Positions 16,635-26,143 of a DNA stretch of 63,773 nt are shown here, one piece after another (the first letter of the stretch is position 1; every line of letters begins with the position of its first letter). Under the pieces are notes generated by a model. It did no database searches. It was not told the DNA's origin and saw only the letters and a list, made by a program, of their open reading frames with translations. The position numbers and the translations under genes are program-made. The stretch covers positions 1-63,773 of the forward strand of contig JAKDLG010000010.1 of the NCBI GenBank assembly GCA_030452985.1, read 5' to 3'. This DNA is from Humibacillus sp. GTDB lineage: Bacteria; Actinomycetota; Actinomycetes; Actinomycetales; Dermatophilaceae.

Positions 16635-17387
16635 TCAGGGCGTGTGGGCTGCCCGCCTGCGCAGCACGACGTCCGCGAACCGGCGCGCCATCACGCGGGA
16701 GTTGGAGCACACCCCTGCGTCGTGCGCAGCGAACTGCGAGACGCCGCTCTGGACCCTGTCTCGGTCCCTGGGCTCGGAACTCTCGTACAGCCTCGCCCAG
16801 GACTCGTACGTCGCCGGCGAGATCTCCGGATGGAACTGCACACCCCAAGCCGAGGCGCCCACCCGAAACGCCTGGTGCGGATACTGCGCGGAGGCCGCCA
16901 ACCAGCAGCTGTCCTCCGGGAGCTCGTGCACCGCATCGTCGTGCATCGATCCCATCGGGAACTGCCCGAGTCCGCCTAGGAGGGAGTCGTCGCCCACATC
17001 CGGGCGCAGCTCGACCTCGACGATCCCCGCCTCGACGCCGGCATGTCCGCGTGCCACCACTCCCCCAAGGGCCTGCGCCAGCAGCTGCCCACCCAGACAG
17101 ATCCCGAGCGTCGGCAGCTCGCGATCGACTGCGTCCTGCAGCAAGGAGGCAATGTCCGCTAGCCAGGGGTGGTCGGCGGTGTCATGGACGCTCATATCGC
17201 CCCCCAGGACGATGAGGCCGTCCTCGTCGAGTCGCGAGGGGACCGGTTCACCGGCAAACGGACGGACCAGGCGGACCGCGACTCCGTGGTCCCGCAGCCA
17301 CGGCCCCCAGCGCTCGAGGGGGTCTGACTGGTCGGGCTGGACGACCAGGACGCGGGCAGAAACGGGCGGAGGAGCCGATGACGTCAC
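16635..17387 (-). CDS. Class I glutamine amidotransferase domain protein
   Basis: 250 residues with the complete triad: C97 in GICLGGQLLA, H186 and E188 in GVQFHPEIS. It is a stand-alone GATase like those annotated as GMP synthase-like or gamma-glutamyl hydrolase-like. Without a synthase partner nearby the acceptor reaction is unknown. The GTG at 17387 follows GGAG closely; the frame continues upstream to 17549 but that extension is low-complexity and unconserved-looking. Confidence 0.8.
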   Translation of the reverse strand: MTSSAPPPVSARVLVVQPDQSDPLERWGPWLRDHGVAVRLVRPFAGEPVPSRLDEDGLIVLGGDMSVHDTADHPWLADIASLLQDAVDRELPTLGICLGGQLLAQALGGVVARGHAGVEAGIVEVELRPDVGDDSLLGGLGQFPMGSMHDDAVHELPEDSCWLAASAQYPHQAFRVGASAWGVQFHPEISPATYESWARLYESSEPRDRDRVQSGVSQFAAHDAGVCSNSRVMARRFADVVLRRRAAHTP

Positions 17388-17754
17388 CGCTCCATTCTGC
17401 CGAGTGCTCCAGCCTCGCGAAGGCCCCAGCAGTGATCCATTCGCCCAGGCGGGGGCGGTCGTTGGTGACCGAACGAGTGTGGTCGGCGATCCTGCGGCGG
17501 TGGCAGCCCCGGGGGCGGGTGTCGACCAGGGGGGCCAGCGCCCTCTCACCGCAACGTCACGCCCTCACCTATCCCGCGCGATCCCTCAGCGTTGACGGCT
17601 GCCTGAGCCGGCTCGCCAGCCACACCGGAGGCGAACTCATCCTCGACGCCGAGAACGACGTCGGCCTCGCTGTGGCACGATGGCAAGCCGAACCAAGCGG
17701 CCGAGAGCCGCTGCCCCACGTTCGCGAACCACGCTCCTGGAGGAGAACATCTCG
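17388..17754. other. Intergenic stretch without a recognised gene
   Basis: Lies between the divergent amidotransferase and HAD genes, so it should hold both promoters. An open frame on the plus strand here has no family resemblance. The GGAGGAG ribosome site of the HAD gene is at its right end. Confidence 0.4.
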
Positions 17755-18690
17755 ATGACCGAGTACCTGAGCTCCTGGTCTGATACCCCGACGAGACGAT
17801 CGGTCATCGACTTCGTCGACAAGGTCGCTGACCCCGGGTCTGAGTCCCACGTGGCGCCTCGGGACCGGGTCGCCGTCTTCGACAACGACGGCACCCTCTG
17901 GTGCGAGAAGCCGCTGGCGCAAGGCGTCTTCATCGTCAAAAGGCTGGCCGAGATGGCTCGTGACGACCCATCCCTGCACCAGACCCAGCCGTGGAAGGCC
18001 GTCGTCGAAGGCAACGTAGCGTGGGTCGACGACGCGGTCACCAAGCACTATCACGGGGACGACAGCGATGCGCAGCTTCTTGCCGTCGCCATCGGCCGCG
18101 CCTTCGGTGATCTCGACGTCGAGGAGTTCGCAAGGACGGCCGCCGACTTTCTGGCCGCCGCCGAGCATCCCGCCTATCAGCGCCCCTACACCGAGCTCGG
18201 CTTCGTTCCCATGCTCGAGCTGCTGGACTATCTCGAGGCCAACGAGTTCACCTGCTACATCGTGTCCGGGGGCGGGCGCGACTTCATCCGGCCCGTGACC
18301 GAGGCGATGTACGGAATCCCGGCCGACCGGGTCGCGGGAAGCTCCCCTGGGCTGCACTTCGTCACAGACGACTCGGGGGCGCATGTCATGCGTACCGCCA
18401 CTCTCGACATCCTCGACGACGGCCCGATGAAGCCACTCCAGATCTGGGAACGGATCGGACGTCGCCCGATCCTCGCGGCCGGCAACGCGAACGGCGACAT
18501 GCCGATGCTGCAGTACGCCACGGACCAGCCTGGCCTTACCCTCGCGCTGCTCGTCCACCACGACGACGACACCCGCAAGGTTGCCTACACCAGCGGTGCG
18601 GAGCAAGCGCTCGACCAGGCGAACGACTCCGGATGGACGACGGTCAGCGTGGCCGAAGACTGGGAACGAGTCTTCGCTCACGAATCGTGA
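17755..18690 (+). CDS. HAD family phosphatase
   Basis: 311 residues. Motif I is VFDNDGTLW (D43, D45), motif II is in YIVSGGGRDF, and motif IV is in GNANGDMPML. The layout, with a helical cap between motifs I and II, is that of phosphoserine phosphatase-like HADs. It should be a cytoplasmic Mg-dependent phosphomonoesterase of unknown substrate. GGAGGAG before ATG 17755 sets the start. It converges on ppk2. Confidence 0.85.
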   Translation: MTEYLSSWSDTPTRRSVIDFVDKVADPGSESHVAPRDRVAVFDNDGTLWCEKPLAQGVFIVKRLAEMARDDPSLHQTQPWKAVVEGNVAWVDDAVTKHYHGDDSDAQLLAVAIGRAFGDLDVEEFARTAADFLAAAEHPAYQRPYTELGFVPMLELLDYLEANEFTCYIVSGGGRDFIRPVTEAMYGIPADRVAGSSPGLHFVTDDSGAHVMRTATLDILDDGPMKPLQIWERIGRRPILAAGNANGDMPMLQYATDQPGLTLALLVHHDDDTRKVAYTSGAEQALDQANDSGWTTVSVAEDWERVFAHES

Positions 18691-18703
18691 CGATCTCGGG
18701 CGC

Positions 18704-18724
18704 GCCCCCGGTCATCCGGGGTGC
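18704..18724. terminator. Bidirectional hairpin between HAD and ppk2
   Basis: CCCCGG (18706-18711), loop TCAT, CCGGGG (18716-18721), lying between two convergent genes. Short but GC-only; no U tract. Confidence 0.45.
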
Positions 18725-18739
18725 GTACCCTTCGCTGAT

Positions 18740-19636
18740 CTAGTCGCCGTCGGTGTACTTGGCGCGCTTCACGACCTTCGGGTCAGGGGCGAACACCACG
18801 TCATGGTCCTTGCCCTCGTAGTCGAACTGGTTCAGGAAAGCACGCAGGGCGTTCACGCGGGCCCGCTTCTTGTCGTTGCTCTTCACGGTCATCCACGGCG
18901 CGTACTTCTTGTCGGTGCGCTCGAACATGGCCTCCTTCGCAGCCGTGTAGGCATCCCATCGGTCGAGGCTCTCGAGGTCCATCGGCGAGAGCTTCCAGCG
19001 CCGTACGGGGTCGATCTGTCGGATCGCGAACCGGGTGCGCTGCTCGTCCTGGGTCACCGAGAACCACAGCTTCGTGACCGTCGTGCCCGACTCGACCAGC
19101 ATCCGCTCGAAGATCGGCGCCTGGCCCGTGAACACCTCGTACTCCTCGTCGGAGCAGAAGCCCATCACCCGCTCCACCCCGCTGCGGTTGTACCAGGACC
19201 GGTCGAACATGACGATCTCGCCCGAGGTGGGCAGGTGGTTGACGTACCGCTGGAAGTACCACTGCCCGGTTTCGGTCGAGGTCGGCTTGGTAAGGGCCAC
19301 GACCCGCGCGGCCCGCGGGTTCAGGTGCTCGACGAAGCGCTTGATCGCCCCGCCCTTGCCGGCCGCGTCGCGGCCTTCGAAGACGATCACGTGCTTGGCG
19401 CCGGTGTCCATCGACCAGTACTGAAACTTCAGCAGCTCGATCTGCAGCAGGTACTTCTCGACCTCGTAGCTGTTGCGCGACATCAGCTCGTCGTAGGGGT
19501 ACTGGGCGCGCCACGTCTCGACGGCCCTGCCGTCCGGGGCGATGAGAATGGGGTCGTCGCCATGATCGTCACGCACGGTGTAACCCTCCGTGCGCAGCTG
19601 GTCGATGTACTCACGCAAGGCCATCTTCTGGGTCAT
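18740..19636 (-). CDS. ppk2: Polyphosphate kinase 2
   Basis: 298 residues. Walker A is GRDAAGKGG (88-96) and Walker B is FDRSWYNRSGVE (from 144), followed by the lid sequence; the C-terminal KLSPMDLESLDRWDAYTAAKEAMF is diagnostic for PPK2. It transfers phosphate between polyphosphate and nucleoside phosphates, in this subgroup usually favouring nucleotide formation. Soluble. The ATG at 19636 is the first codon of a well conserved N terminus. Confidence 0.93.
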   Translation of the reverse strand: MTQKMALREYIDQLRTEGYTVRDDHGDDPILIAPDGRAVETWRAQYPYDELMSRNSYEVEKYLLQIELLKFQYWSMDTGAKHVIVFEGRDAAGKGGAIKRFVEHLNPRAARVVALTKPTSTETGQWYFQRYVNHLPTSGEIVMFDRSWYNRSGVERVMGFCSDEEYEVFTGQAPIFERMLVESGTTVTKLWFSVTQDEQRTRFAIRQIDPVRRWKLSPMDLESLDRWDAYTAAKEAMFERTDKKYAPWMTVKSNDKKRARVNALRAFLNQFDYEGKDHDVVFAPDPKVVKRAKYTDGD

Positions 19637-19695
19637 GGCCCCATTCCATCGTGTCTACTCGTTCTGCGCCAGACATTGGCGGCGCTCGGCGTTGC

Positions 19696-20349
19696 TCAGC
19701 CGACGGAGGCCTCGGCGCCTTCGGTGGTGTAGCGCAGGTAGGGGGTGACCTCCTCGACGGCGTGGTCGCCGAACCGGACGCGCGCGTCGGCGGTCGTGAT
19801 GGAGGGGGCAACGACGACGCGATCGCCGTCCTTCCAGTCGGCGGGGGTCGAGAACGGGCCCCGGTCGGTCAGCTGGAGGGCGTCGACGGCTCGTAGGATC
19901 TCGTCGAAGTTGCGTCCGACGCTCTTGGGATAGGTCAGGTTGAGGCGCACCTTGTTCGCGGGGTCGATGACGAAGACCGACCGCACACCAGAGGTGTCGC
20001 CTTCGCCGGGGTGGATCATGTCGTAGAGCTCGGAGACGGAGCGGGAGTCGTCGGCGATCAGCGGGTAGGTCACGGCGGCCCCGCCAACCTGCTCGATATC
20101 AATCTTCCAGGCGTCGTGCGTCTGGAGCGGGTCGACCGACACGGCGAGCACCTTGACGCCCCGGGCCTCCCAGTCGTCCTTGAGGGCCGCGACCCGGCCG
20201 AGCTCGGTCGTGCACACGGGTGTGAAGTCGGCGGGGTGGCTGAAGAGCACCGCCCAGCTGTCGTGCTTCCAGTCGTGGAAGGCGATCGGGCCCTCGGTCG
20301 TGTCAGCCTGGAAGTCGGGGGCGATCTCGCCCAGTCTCGGGGTGGCCAT
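19696..20349 (-). CDS. 1-Cys peroxiredoxin (Prx6-like)
   Basis: 217 residues. The peroxidatic C46 sits in HPADFTPVCTTEL. The long C-terminal domain (from SVFVIDPANKVRLNLTYP to DWKDGDRVVVAPSITTADA) is that of the Prx6/AhpC-TSA 1-Cys group. It reduces H2O2 and organic peroxides in the cytoplasm; the reductant is unknown. Transcribed away from the hydrolase; the AT-richer CCAAATATTG near 20452 may be part of its promoter. Confidence 0.9.
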   Translation of the reverse strand: MATPRLGEIAPDFQADTTEGPIAFHDWKHDSWAVLFSHPADFTPVCTTELGRVAALKDDWEARGVKVLAVSVDPLQTHDAWKIDIEQVGGAAVTYPLIADDSRSVSELYDMIHPGEGDTSGVRSVFVIDPANKVRLNLTYPKSVGRNFDEILRAVDALQLTDRGPFSTPADWKDGDRVVVAPSITTADARVRFGDHAVEEVTPYLRYTTEGAEASVG

Positions 20350-20617
20350 GGTGAGGGTCTCTTTCGCTGGATGCCGGAGGAGTCGGGCGCCAGGGAGCGC
20401 GGGCGCCGCTGCCCAGTCTGAGGGCTAAAGTCACCTCGAGTTATGGGTGTCCAAATATTGTGACGTGTGGGGGATCTGCCCGGCCAACGCCGTCATGGCA
20501 AACCCAGGGGGGCGTGACCCCGCCGGTCAACCGTTGACGCGCCCGGTCAGGGCGGAGTATCAAGAAGGCAGCCTCGCGGTGTGTCCGTCGAGACAACTCT
20601 CGTTGTGAGAAGGCGTC

Positions 20618-22311
20618 ATGGACCAGCTTCCCATCGTCTATCTACGCGGTTTCGCCGGCGCCACCTCCTCGATCAACACGGAGGTCGACGACCCGTTCTA
20701 CGGCTTCAACACCGGCGCCACCCACATCCGCACGAACGGCGACGGCGACCCGACCTTCTACCAGTTCGAGGGGCCCTGCTGCGACTCATGATTGACCACG
20801 GCTACCAGCTGCTCGTGCACGGTTCGCAGCTGGCGCTGCTGCAGCAGGGCGACGCCCCGCTCGACCCGGCCTCGATCTGGATCCACCGCTTCTACGACAG
20901 CGCCGCCACCACCTTCGCCGCCCCGCGCCCGGAGGGCCTGCTCCATCGCATCGCCGACGTCGTGACCCACCACGTCGCCTCCCCGGGTTTCAACCTCGAG
21001 ACGGCGGCCGCCGACCTCTACACGCTCATCCTGCTCGTGCGCAAGCGCACCGGCGCCCCCAAGGTCATCCTCGTGGCGCACTCGATGGGCGGCCTGGTGG
21101 CGCGGTGCATGATGCAGAAGGTCTGTGAGGGCGACGATGCCGACGGCCAACCGCGCCATCGCGCCGCCGACATCGTTGCCAAGCTCTTCACCTTCGGCAC
21201 CCCCCACGGGGGCATCGTCACCCTGTCGGGCGCCGCAAACACCCTGATGGCCGACCTCGGGCCGGCCGGCAGCGATATCTTCGCCCCCGAGAAGATGTAC
21301 GGGCTGCTCACTCCCGGAACCCAGTTCGGTGATCTGCCGCCGCAGAACGACGACCAGCGGTGGGACCCGCGCGTCATCCCGTCAGAGGTCTTCGACGTCG
21401 ACAACGTCTTCTGCATCGTCGGCACCGACCCCGCCGACTACGGCCCCTCCCGGCTGATCGTCGGGCCCAAGAGCGACGGTCTGGTGCGCATCGAGAACGC
21501 CTACGTCAAGGGCGCGCACCGGGCGTTCATCTACAAGTCGCACTCGGGCGCCTACGGCGAGGTCAACTCCGAGGAGGCCTACCAGAACCTGCAACGCTTC
21601 CTGTTCGGCCGGTGGGCGGTCTCGGTCGCGCTTGCCGACCTCGCCAATGCTGCCCGTTCAGCCGACTCGAGCGGGGTGTCGTGGCAGGCTGACATGAAGT
21701 TGACGATCCGTGGGCTCCCGGTCGTCATCAGCCAGCAGCTCGCTGAGCACTGGTGCCCGATCCTGCTCGGCCAGCTGAGCGGCCGGCCGGCGGTCACCCC
21801 CGGCAGCGCCGACGCCATCGACGCCGACCGCCCGCTCGCGCCCGTGCCGCTGGTGACGACCTTCCTGCTGGAGCGAACGGGCGGCGCCGCAGCCGGTGTG
21901 CAGCCCAACGCCGAGGGGCAGCTCTGCCGCTACGTCGTGACCCTTCGCGTGGCCAAGGTGGTGCAGGCCAACAACGCCTTCGACTTCACCGACCACCTCG
22001 AGGGGGTGCCCGACTGGTCAGACTCCCTCGTCGTCGACGTCGGCCCGACCGACACCGGCGGGCTCGGGGCCTTCACCGGCTGGAACAGCGAGATCGCCGG
22101 CGCCCTCGACCTCGTTCCGAAGATGCCCTCCCCCTTGGTGCTCACGGCCGAACCAGCAGCCCATGACGTTCTGCCGAACGTGCTCGCCGGGCACGTCGAG
22201 CTACCCGCCGCGGCCCGTGCATTGTCGGTCTTCGGGCCCACGGCCACCATCACGATTCGCGTCAGCGACCGACAGGCGAAACCGGCCCCGACCCCGAACC
22301 CCGCGGGCTGA
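20618..22311 (+). pseudogene. Alpha/beta hydrolase (esterase/lipase-like), frameshifted
   Basis: Start ATG 20618 with GAGAAGG upstream gives MDQLPIVYLRGFAGATSS and continues to FYQFEGP, then runs into TGA at 20789. The next frame continues LRLMIDHGYQLLVHGSQ to 22311. Adding one C in the run at 20774-20776 restores a single protein of about 565 residues. The nucleophile elbow is VAHSMGGLVAR, with FGTPHGGIV after it, as in PGAP1/DUF676-type lipases and esterases. The C-terminal third is of unknown type. The single homopolymer change could be a sequencing error rather than a true mutation. Confidence 0.8.
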
Positions 22312-22327
22312 CAGGCCAGTTCGACCG

Positions 22328-23572
22328 ATGACCCTACCGGATGCCGAGAAGGACGCCCCGTCGCGGCGGGCGAGTTTCGGAGCGTTCCGGCACCACTTCT
22401 GGCAGCCGCCCCGAGCGCACGGCGATGTCATCGCCGGGCGTGAGGTCAGTTTTCTCGAGCTCTTCTACGACCTGGTCTACGTCGTCGTCGTGTCGCAGGC
22501 GGCCCACCACCTCTCAGGCGACGTCACGTGGCCCGGAGTGGGCCGGTTCGCGGTCGTCTTCTCGCTCATCTGGATCGCCTGGGTCAACGGAGCGGTCTAC
22601 CACGACCTCCACGGTCGCGCCGAGGGCCGTACCCGGGCCTACGTCTTCCTCCAGATGGGGGTGCTCGCCCTGCTCGCCGTCTTCACCGGGGGAGCCACCG
22701 GCAGCGACGGGCCCGCCTTCGCCGTGGTCTATGGGGTGTACCTGTTGCTGCTCGGCTGGCTCTGGTACTCCGTTCGCCGGCAGGACTCGGCCGAGTATCG
22801 CCCCGCGACCACGCCCTACATCGCCGGCGTTCTCGGGTCGGCGGTCATCGTCGGCGCCAGCGCGCTGCTGCCCGACGGTCTGCGACTGGGGGTGTGGGCC
22901 CTGGTCGTCGTCGCCTGGCTGGTCGGCCTCGTCGTGCTCGACCGGCGCCGTGGCCTCTCGCGTGACACCAGCGTCAACGCGAGCGAGTCGCTGGTCGAAC
23001 GCTTCGACCTGTTCACCATCATCGTGCTGGGCGAGGTGGTCGCCGGGGTGGTCGGCGGCATCGCGGATGCCGGCCGCCGCCCGATGGCCGTGGTGACCGG
23101 CATCCTCGGGCTCGGCATCGGGTTCGCCTACTGGTGGAGCTATTTCGACTTCGTCGGCGCGCGTCGGGTTGGCCCGCGGCGCGGCGCCCTGTCGCTGTGG
23201 CTCGTCGGGCACCTCCCGGTGACGATGACCATCGCCGCGACCGGCGGGGTCATGGTGCTGATGATCGAGCACGCGTCGGACGGTCACGCCCCGGGTCCGG
23301 CGCCCATGGTGCTGTCGGCATCCGTCGCCGTGGGGGTGCTGGCGCTCGTGCTCGTCGCCACCTCGCTCGCCGACTGGCACGAGCTGCCCCGTGTCTACCG
23401 GCCGGTGACTGCGGCGTTGGCTGTGGCGGCCGTGGTCGCCCTGGTGCTGGGGTGGCTGGCGCCCCCGCCCTGGCTGCAGATCCTCCTGCTGATTCTGGTG
23501 CTCGGAGCCGTGTGGCTCTTCGGCATCCTCACCTGGTTCTCGAGAACCCATCAGCCTGACACGAGGTCGTGA
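22328..23572 (+). CDS. Low temperature requirement protein A (LtrA) family
   Basis: 414 residues with about 11 membrane segments. The N-terminal signature is VSFLELFYDLVYVVVVSQAAHHL, and VERFDLFTIIVLGEVVAGVVGG in the middle is the second conserved LtrA block. The family is named from a Listeria cold-growth mutant; its biochemical role is unresolved. The start is the ATG 16 bases after the stop of the preceding broken hydrolase; a longer frame upstream is a shadow. Confidence 0.88.
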   Translation: MTLPDAEKDAPSRRASFGAFRHHFWQPPRAHGDVIAGREVSFLELFYDLVYVVVVSQAAHHLSGDVTWPGVGRFAVVFSLIWIAWVNGAVYHDLHGRAEGRTRAYVFLQMGVLALLAVFTGGATGSDGPAFAVVYGVYLLLLGWLWYSVRRQDSAEYRPATTPYIAGVLGSAVIVGASALLPDGLRLGVWALVVVAWLVGLVVLDRRRGLSRDTSVNASESLVERFDLFTIIVLGEVVAGVVGGIADAGRRPMAVVTGILGLGIGFAYWWSYFDFVGARRVGPRRGALSLWLVGHLPVTMTIAATGGVMVLMIEHASDGHAPGPAPMVLSASVAVGVLALVLVATSLADWHELPRVYRPVTAALAVAAVVALVLGWLAPPPWLQILLLILVLGAVWLFGILTWFSRTHQPDTRS

Positions 23573-23777
23573 CCCACGCGGCATCCCCTGTCTGCCCGGT
23601 CACACCGGGCCCAAAGGCCCTTCCGCCCAGCCGGATCGGCTGACACGCTGGGTGTTCACGTTCGGGCCGCGACCGCCGCGCCTCGAACCGTCCGAACCAG
23701 TCTTGAACCAGCCTGGAACGCAGGTTGACGGCCGGACTCCAGCGGCGGCGCGACCACCCCGTTCGAAGGGAGCGCCG

Positions 23778-24188
23778 ATGCCGACCACCAGCCAGCAACC
23801 CACCATCCTGTCGCCGCCACAGTGCCGGGAACGCCTCGAGTCCAAGGAGGTAGGCCGCGTCGGCTGGGTGAGCGCCCACCGGCCCCGGATCCTGCCGGTC
23901 AGCTACACGTGCTTCGACGACTTCATCGTCATCCGCACCGTCGAGGGCCGCACGTTGTCGCACCTGACGCGGCGTGCTCCGGTCGTGTTCGAGGTCGACG
24001 ACCTCGACGAGACCGGTCGCCGGGGGTGGAGCGTGATCGTCAACGGGTTCAGCGGCTCGATCGTCGCGCCGAACGAGTCGTCGCTCGTGTGGAAGTCCGA
24101 CCTCGCGCAGCCGTGGGCACCGGGTCAGCGCTCCTTGCTCATCGCGATCACCATCGAGACGGTGACCGGCCGGGTCTTCGGCTCGTGA
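23778..24188 (+). CDS. Pyridoxamine 5'-phosphate oxidase family FMN-binding protein
   Basis: 136 residues, split-barrel flavin-binding fold. The pattern CRERLESKEVGRVGWVSAHRPRILPVSY followed by DFIVIRTVEGRTLSHL is that of small actinobacterial PNPOx-like proteins (Rv1155/nitroimidazole-reductase-like). It probably binds FMN or F420; substrate unknown. GAAGGGAG precedes ATG 23778. Its stop overlaps the GTG start of the DUF488 gene. Confidence 0.82.
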   Translation: MPTTSQQPTILSPPQCRERLESKEVGRVGWVSAHRPRILPVSYTCFDDFIVIRTVEGRTLSHLTRRAPVVFEVDDLDETGRRGWSVIVNGFSGSIVAPNESSLVWKSDLAQPWAPGQRSLLIAITIETVTGRVFGS

Positions 24189-24601
24189 GTCGCCGACCCG
24201 CCGCGTCGTCGCCCCAGCCGCAGGTGAAGCGCATCTATGACGAGCCCAGCCCCGACGACGGCACCCGGGTGCTCGTCGACCGGGTCTGGCCGCGGGGGCT
24301 GCGCAAGGACGAGGCACACCTCGACGAGTGGCTCAAGGCCGTCGCCCCGACCACCGAGCTGCGCAAGTGGTTCGGTCACGTGCCCGAGCGCTACGACGAG
24401 TTCGCCACCCGCTACGCCGGCGAACTGGCCGAGGGCGAGCCTGCGGATGCGTTGCAGCACCTCCGCGAGCTGGCTGCCGATGGCCCGCTGACGCTGCTCA
24501 CCGCGACGAAGCAGTGGCAGATCAGCCAGGCGGCCGTGCTCGCAGGCCTGCTCACCGGGCAGGCCCCGAGCGGCAAGGACGGCGAGGGCGAGCCGTCCTG
24601 A
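24185..24601 (+). CDS. DUF488 family protein
   Basis: 138 residues with the DUF488 signatures VKRIYDEPSPDDGTRVLVDRVWPRG, LDEWLKAVAPTTELRKWFGH and the C-terminal LTLLTATKQ. Function unknown. GTG at 24185 overlaps the stop of the FMN-binding protein (GTGA), so they are co-translated. The C-terminal 25 residues are low complexity. Confidence 0.87.
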   Translation: MSRRPAASSPQPQVKRIYDEPSPDDGTRVLVDRVWPRGLRKDEAHLDEWLKAVAPTTELRKWFGHVPERYDEFATRYAGELAEGEPADALQHLRELAADGPLTLLTATKQWQISQAAVLAGLLTGQAPSGKDGEGEPS

Positions 24602-25072
24602 GGCGGCGTCAGCACTCCTGGTGCTGTCCGCTCCGACGATGAGACTGAGACGTCGAAGCTGAGATGCGTGAGAGCGCCGATGTCTCGATTGAGAACGGAT
24701 ACCGATCGACGTCGAGAGTGGAACAGGCTCCGACCACAGCGGATCCGACGCAGCTGCCCCGGACGAGCCCGCCCCGGAGTGCAGCCACGGGCGACCCGAT
24801 ACTGGTGGAGGCGGCTGCTCTGAGGTCGGTGGGCTGGGGCCGGCGCGTCCGTGTGGAACTGGTCGCGGCGACCGCCGACGCCCTGCTCCTGGCCCGGGCC
24901 AGGGCCGGCCTGCCACACCCCGGGCGGCCTGAAGGACGCGGGTCGGACACGGTCGGGTGGCCCGTGAACTTCTGCGCCGGCTGTGGCCGGCACGTCAGAG
25001 CTGCTCCCGCTAACCGACACTCAGCTCGGTGTACGACGGCTTCCGGCGGCGGTTGTAGCGGCGCAGCCACTG
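24602..25072. other. Degenerate sequence upstream of kinase remnant
   Basis: About 470 bases with no recognisable gene; open frames on both strands lack family features. By position it may be the eroded 5' part of the aminoglycoside kinase, but I cannot align it. Confidence 0.35.
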
Positions 25073-25414
25073 ATGGGGACCGCGCCAAAGGTGATCCTTC
25101 TCCACGGCGACTTCATCACCAAGAACATCGTCAGCGACGACACCAGCCCGGTCGGCTGGGTGGCGCTCGATCCGCTGCCGTGACTGGCGATCCGACGGCC
25201 GAGATGGAGTCCTTCGCCGCCTACCATCCAGCCGAGACCACTCGCCCGATCTCGCAGGCGCTGGCTACCGAGGTCGAGGTCGCCCGCCCAGCGGGCGCTT
25301 CGATGGGCGGCGATCTGGGCCGTGCCCCAAGCCGCCCAAGCCTGGCGCGAAGACCAGGAAGCGTTTGAGCACCTCATCGCGACACCATTGGTCGCAGACC
25401 TCATGCCGCTCTAG
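25073..25414 (+). pseudogene. APH(6)-type antibiotic kinase remnant
   Basis: Three frame pieces read as the C-terminal third of an aminoglycoside/hydroxyurea kinase. The first is VILLHGDFITKNIV, the HGD brace of the APH catalytic loop, then GWVALDPLP. After a frameshift near 25184 comes GDPTAEMESFAAYHPAE. After another near 25300 comes RWAAIWAVPQAAQAWREDQ, ending at TAG 25412-25414. The N-terminal lobe is missing or unrecognisable. It cannot confer resistance. Confidence 0.7.
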
Positions 25415-25753
25415 TCTCGGGAGCTGATCAGGATGTCCGTTACGAGCAAACAAAAAGGTGTCGGTCTCCGTATCGACCCAACTCGGACCCTCAGGCCGGG
25501 TGGACCCGACCTCCCGCGACATTCTTGCCAACGCACTACTCGCGGCAGTTGAGGAAGTCCCGGAGGTGGGCGTCCAGGCTCATTCATACGGGACGGCCAG
25601 CCGCCCGCGTGCAGTAGCGATCGCCGTTTCGGTGCAGTGGAGGGCCTTACTGCGGTCGTCGACGTCGGACGGTGCCAAATTTCGAGGCTCACGGGGTGCG
25701 GCCGTGCTTGTTCTGGAGGTAGCGAGGCTGCATGAACCTTCAGCGAACGCACT
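25415..25753. other. AT-richer gap before hipBA
   Basis: No gene recognised. Base composition falls clearly below the neighbours toward the right end, consistent with acquired DNA. Confidence 0.4.
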
Positions 25754-25805
25754 TTGAGATTTCAATTCTGCTACTGTAAAACGCTTAAGGTATCAGATCT
25801 GACAC
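25754..25805 (+). promoter_or_regulatory. hipBA promoter and palindromic operator
   Basis: TTGAGA (25754-25759) and TAAAAC (25777-25782) are spaced by 17 bases and could be -35/-10. Just downstream GTATCAGATCTGACAC (25790-25805) is a 16-bp palindrome with one mismatched pair and a perfect TCAGATCTGA core. HipB proteins repress their own operon through such sites, so autoregulation is likely. Confidence 0.5.
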
Positions 25806-25819
25806 TTCGGGAATCTATT

Positions 25820-26143
25820 GTGGCCGGAACGACGAGTGGACGCACCCCTGTCGCGGTGGCGCGGGCGCTCGACGGGTTGGGCCGGGACGTGACCATCTGG
25901 CGCAAGCTGCGCCACCTGACGGTCGAGCAGGTCGCCGACCGTGCCGGTATCAGCCGCAGCACCGTGCTACGCCTCGAGAGCGGGCAGGGAGCCTCCGTGG
26001 AGAACCTGCTGCGGGTCGCTCGCGCGCTGGGGGTGCTGGACCTACTGACGAAGGCGCTCGACCCATACGCCACTGACGTGGGTCGCCTCCGCGCGGAGGA
26101 GGAGCTTCCGACCAGAGTGCGCACTCGCGGAGCCGGCAGGTGA
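25820..26143 (+). CDS. hipB: HipB-like XRE family antitoxin
   Basis: About 107 residues from GTG 25820. An XRE helix-turn-helix lies in TIWRKLRHLTVEQVADRAGISRSTVLRLESG and ASVENLLRVARALGVLDLL, the usual HipB layout. It should bind the hipBA operator and neutralise HipA. The start is uncertain because no good ribosome site is visible. Its stop overlaps the GTG of hipA (GTGA). Confidence 0.8.
   Translation: MAGTTSGRTPVAVARALDGLGRDVTIWRKLRHLTVEQVADRAGISRSTVLRLESGQGASVENLLRVARALGVLDLLTKALDPYATDVGRLRAEEELPTRVRTRGAGR

Noticed and set aside
17378..17758. Plus-strand gene in the gap before the HAD phosphatase
   Set aside because: No family resemblance, no ribosome site, and its right end overlaps the ribosome site of the HAD gene.
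25458..25757. Small plus-strand gene in the AT-richer gap upstream of hipB
   Set aside because: No recognisable domain or ribosome site; it lies in decayed DNA following a pseudogene.
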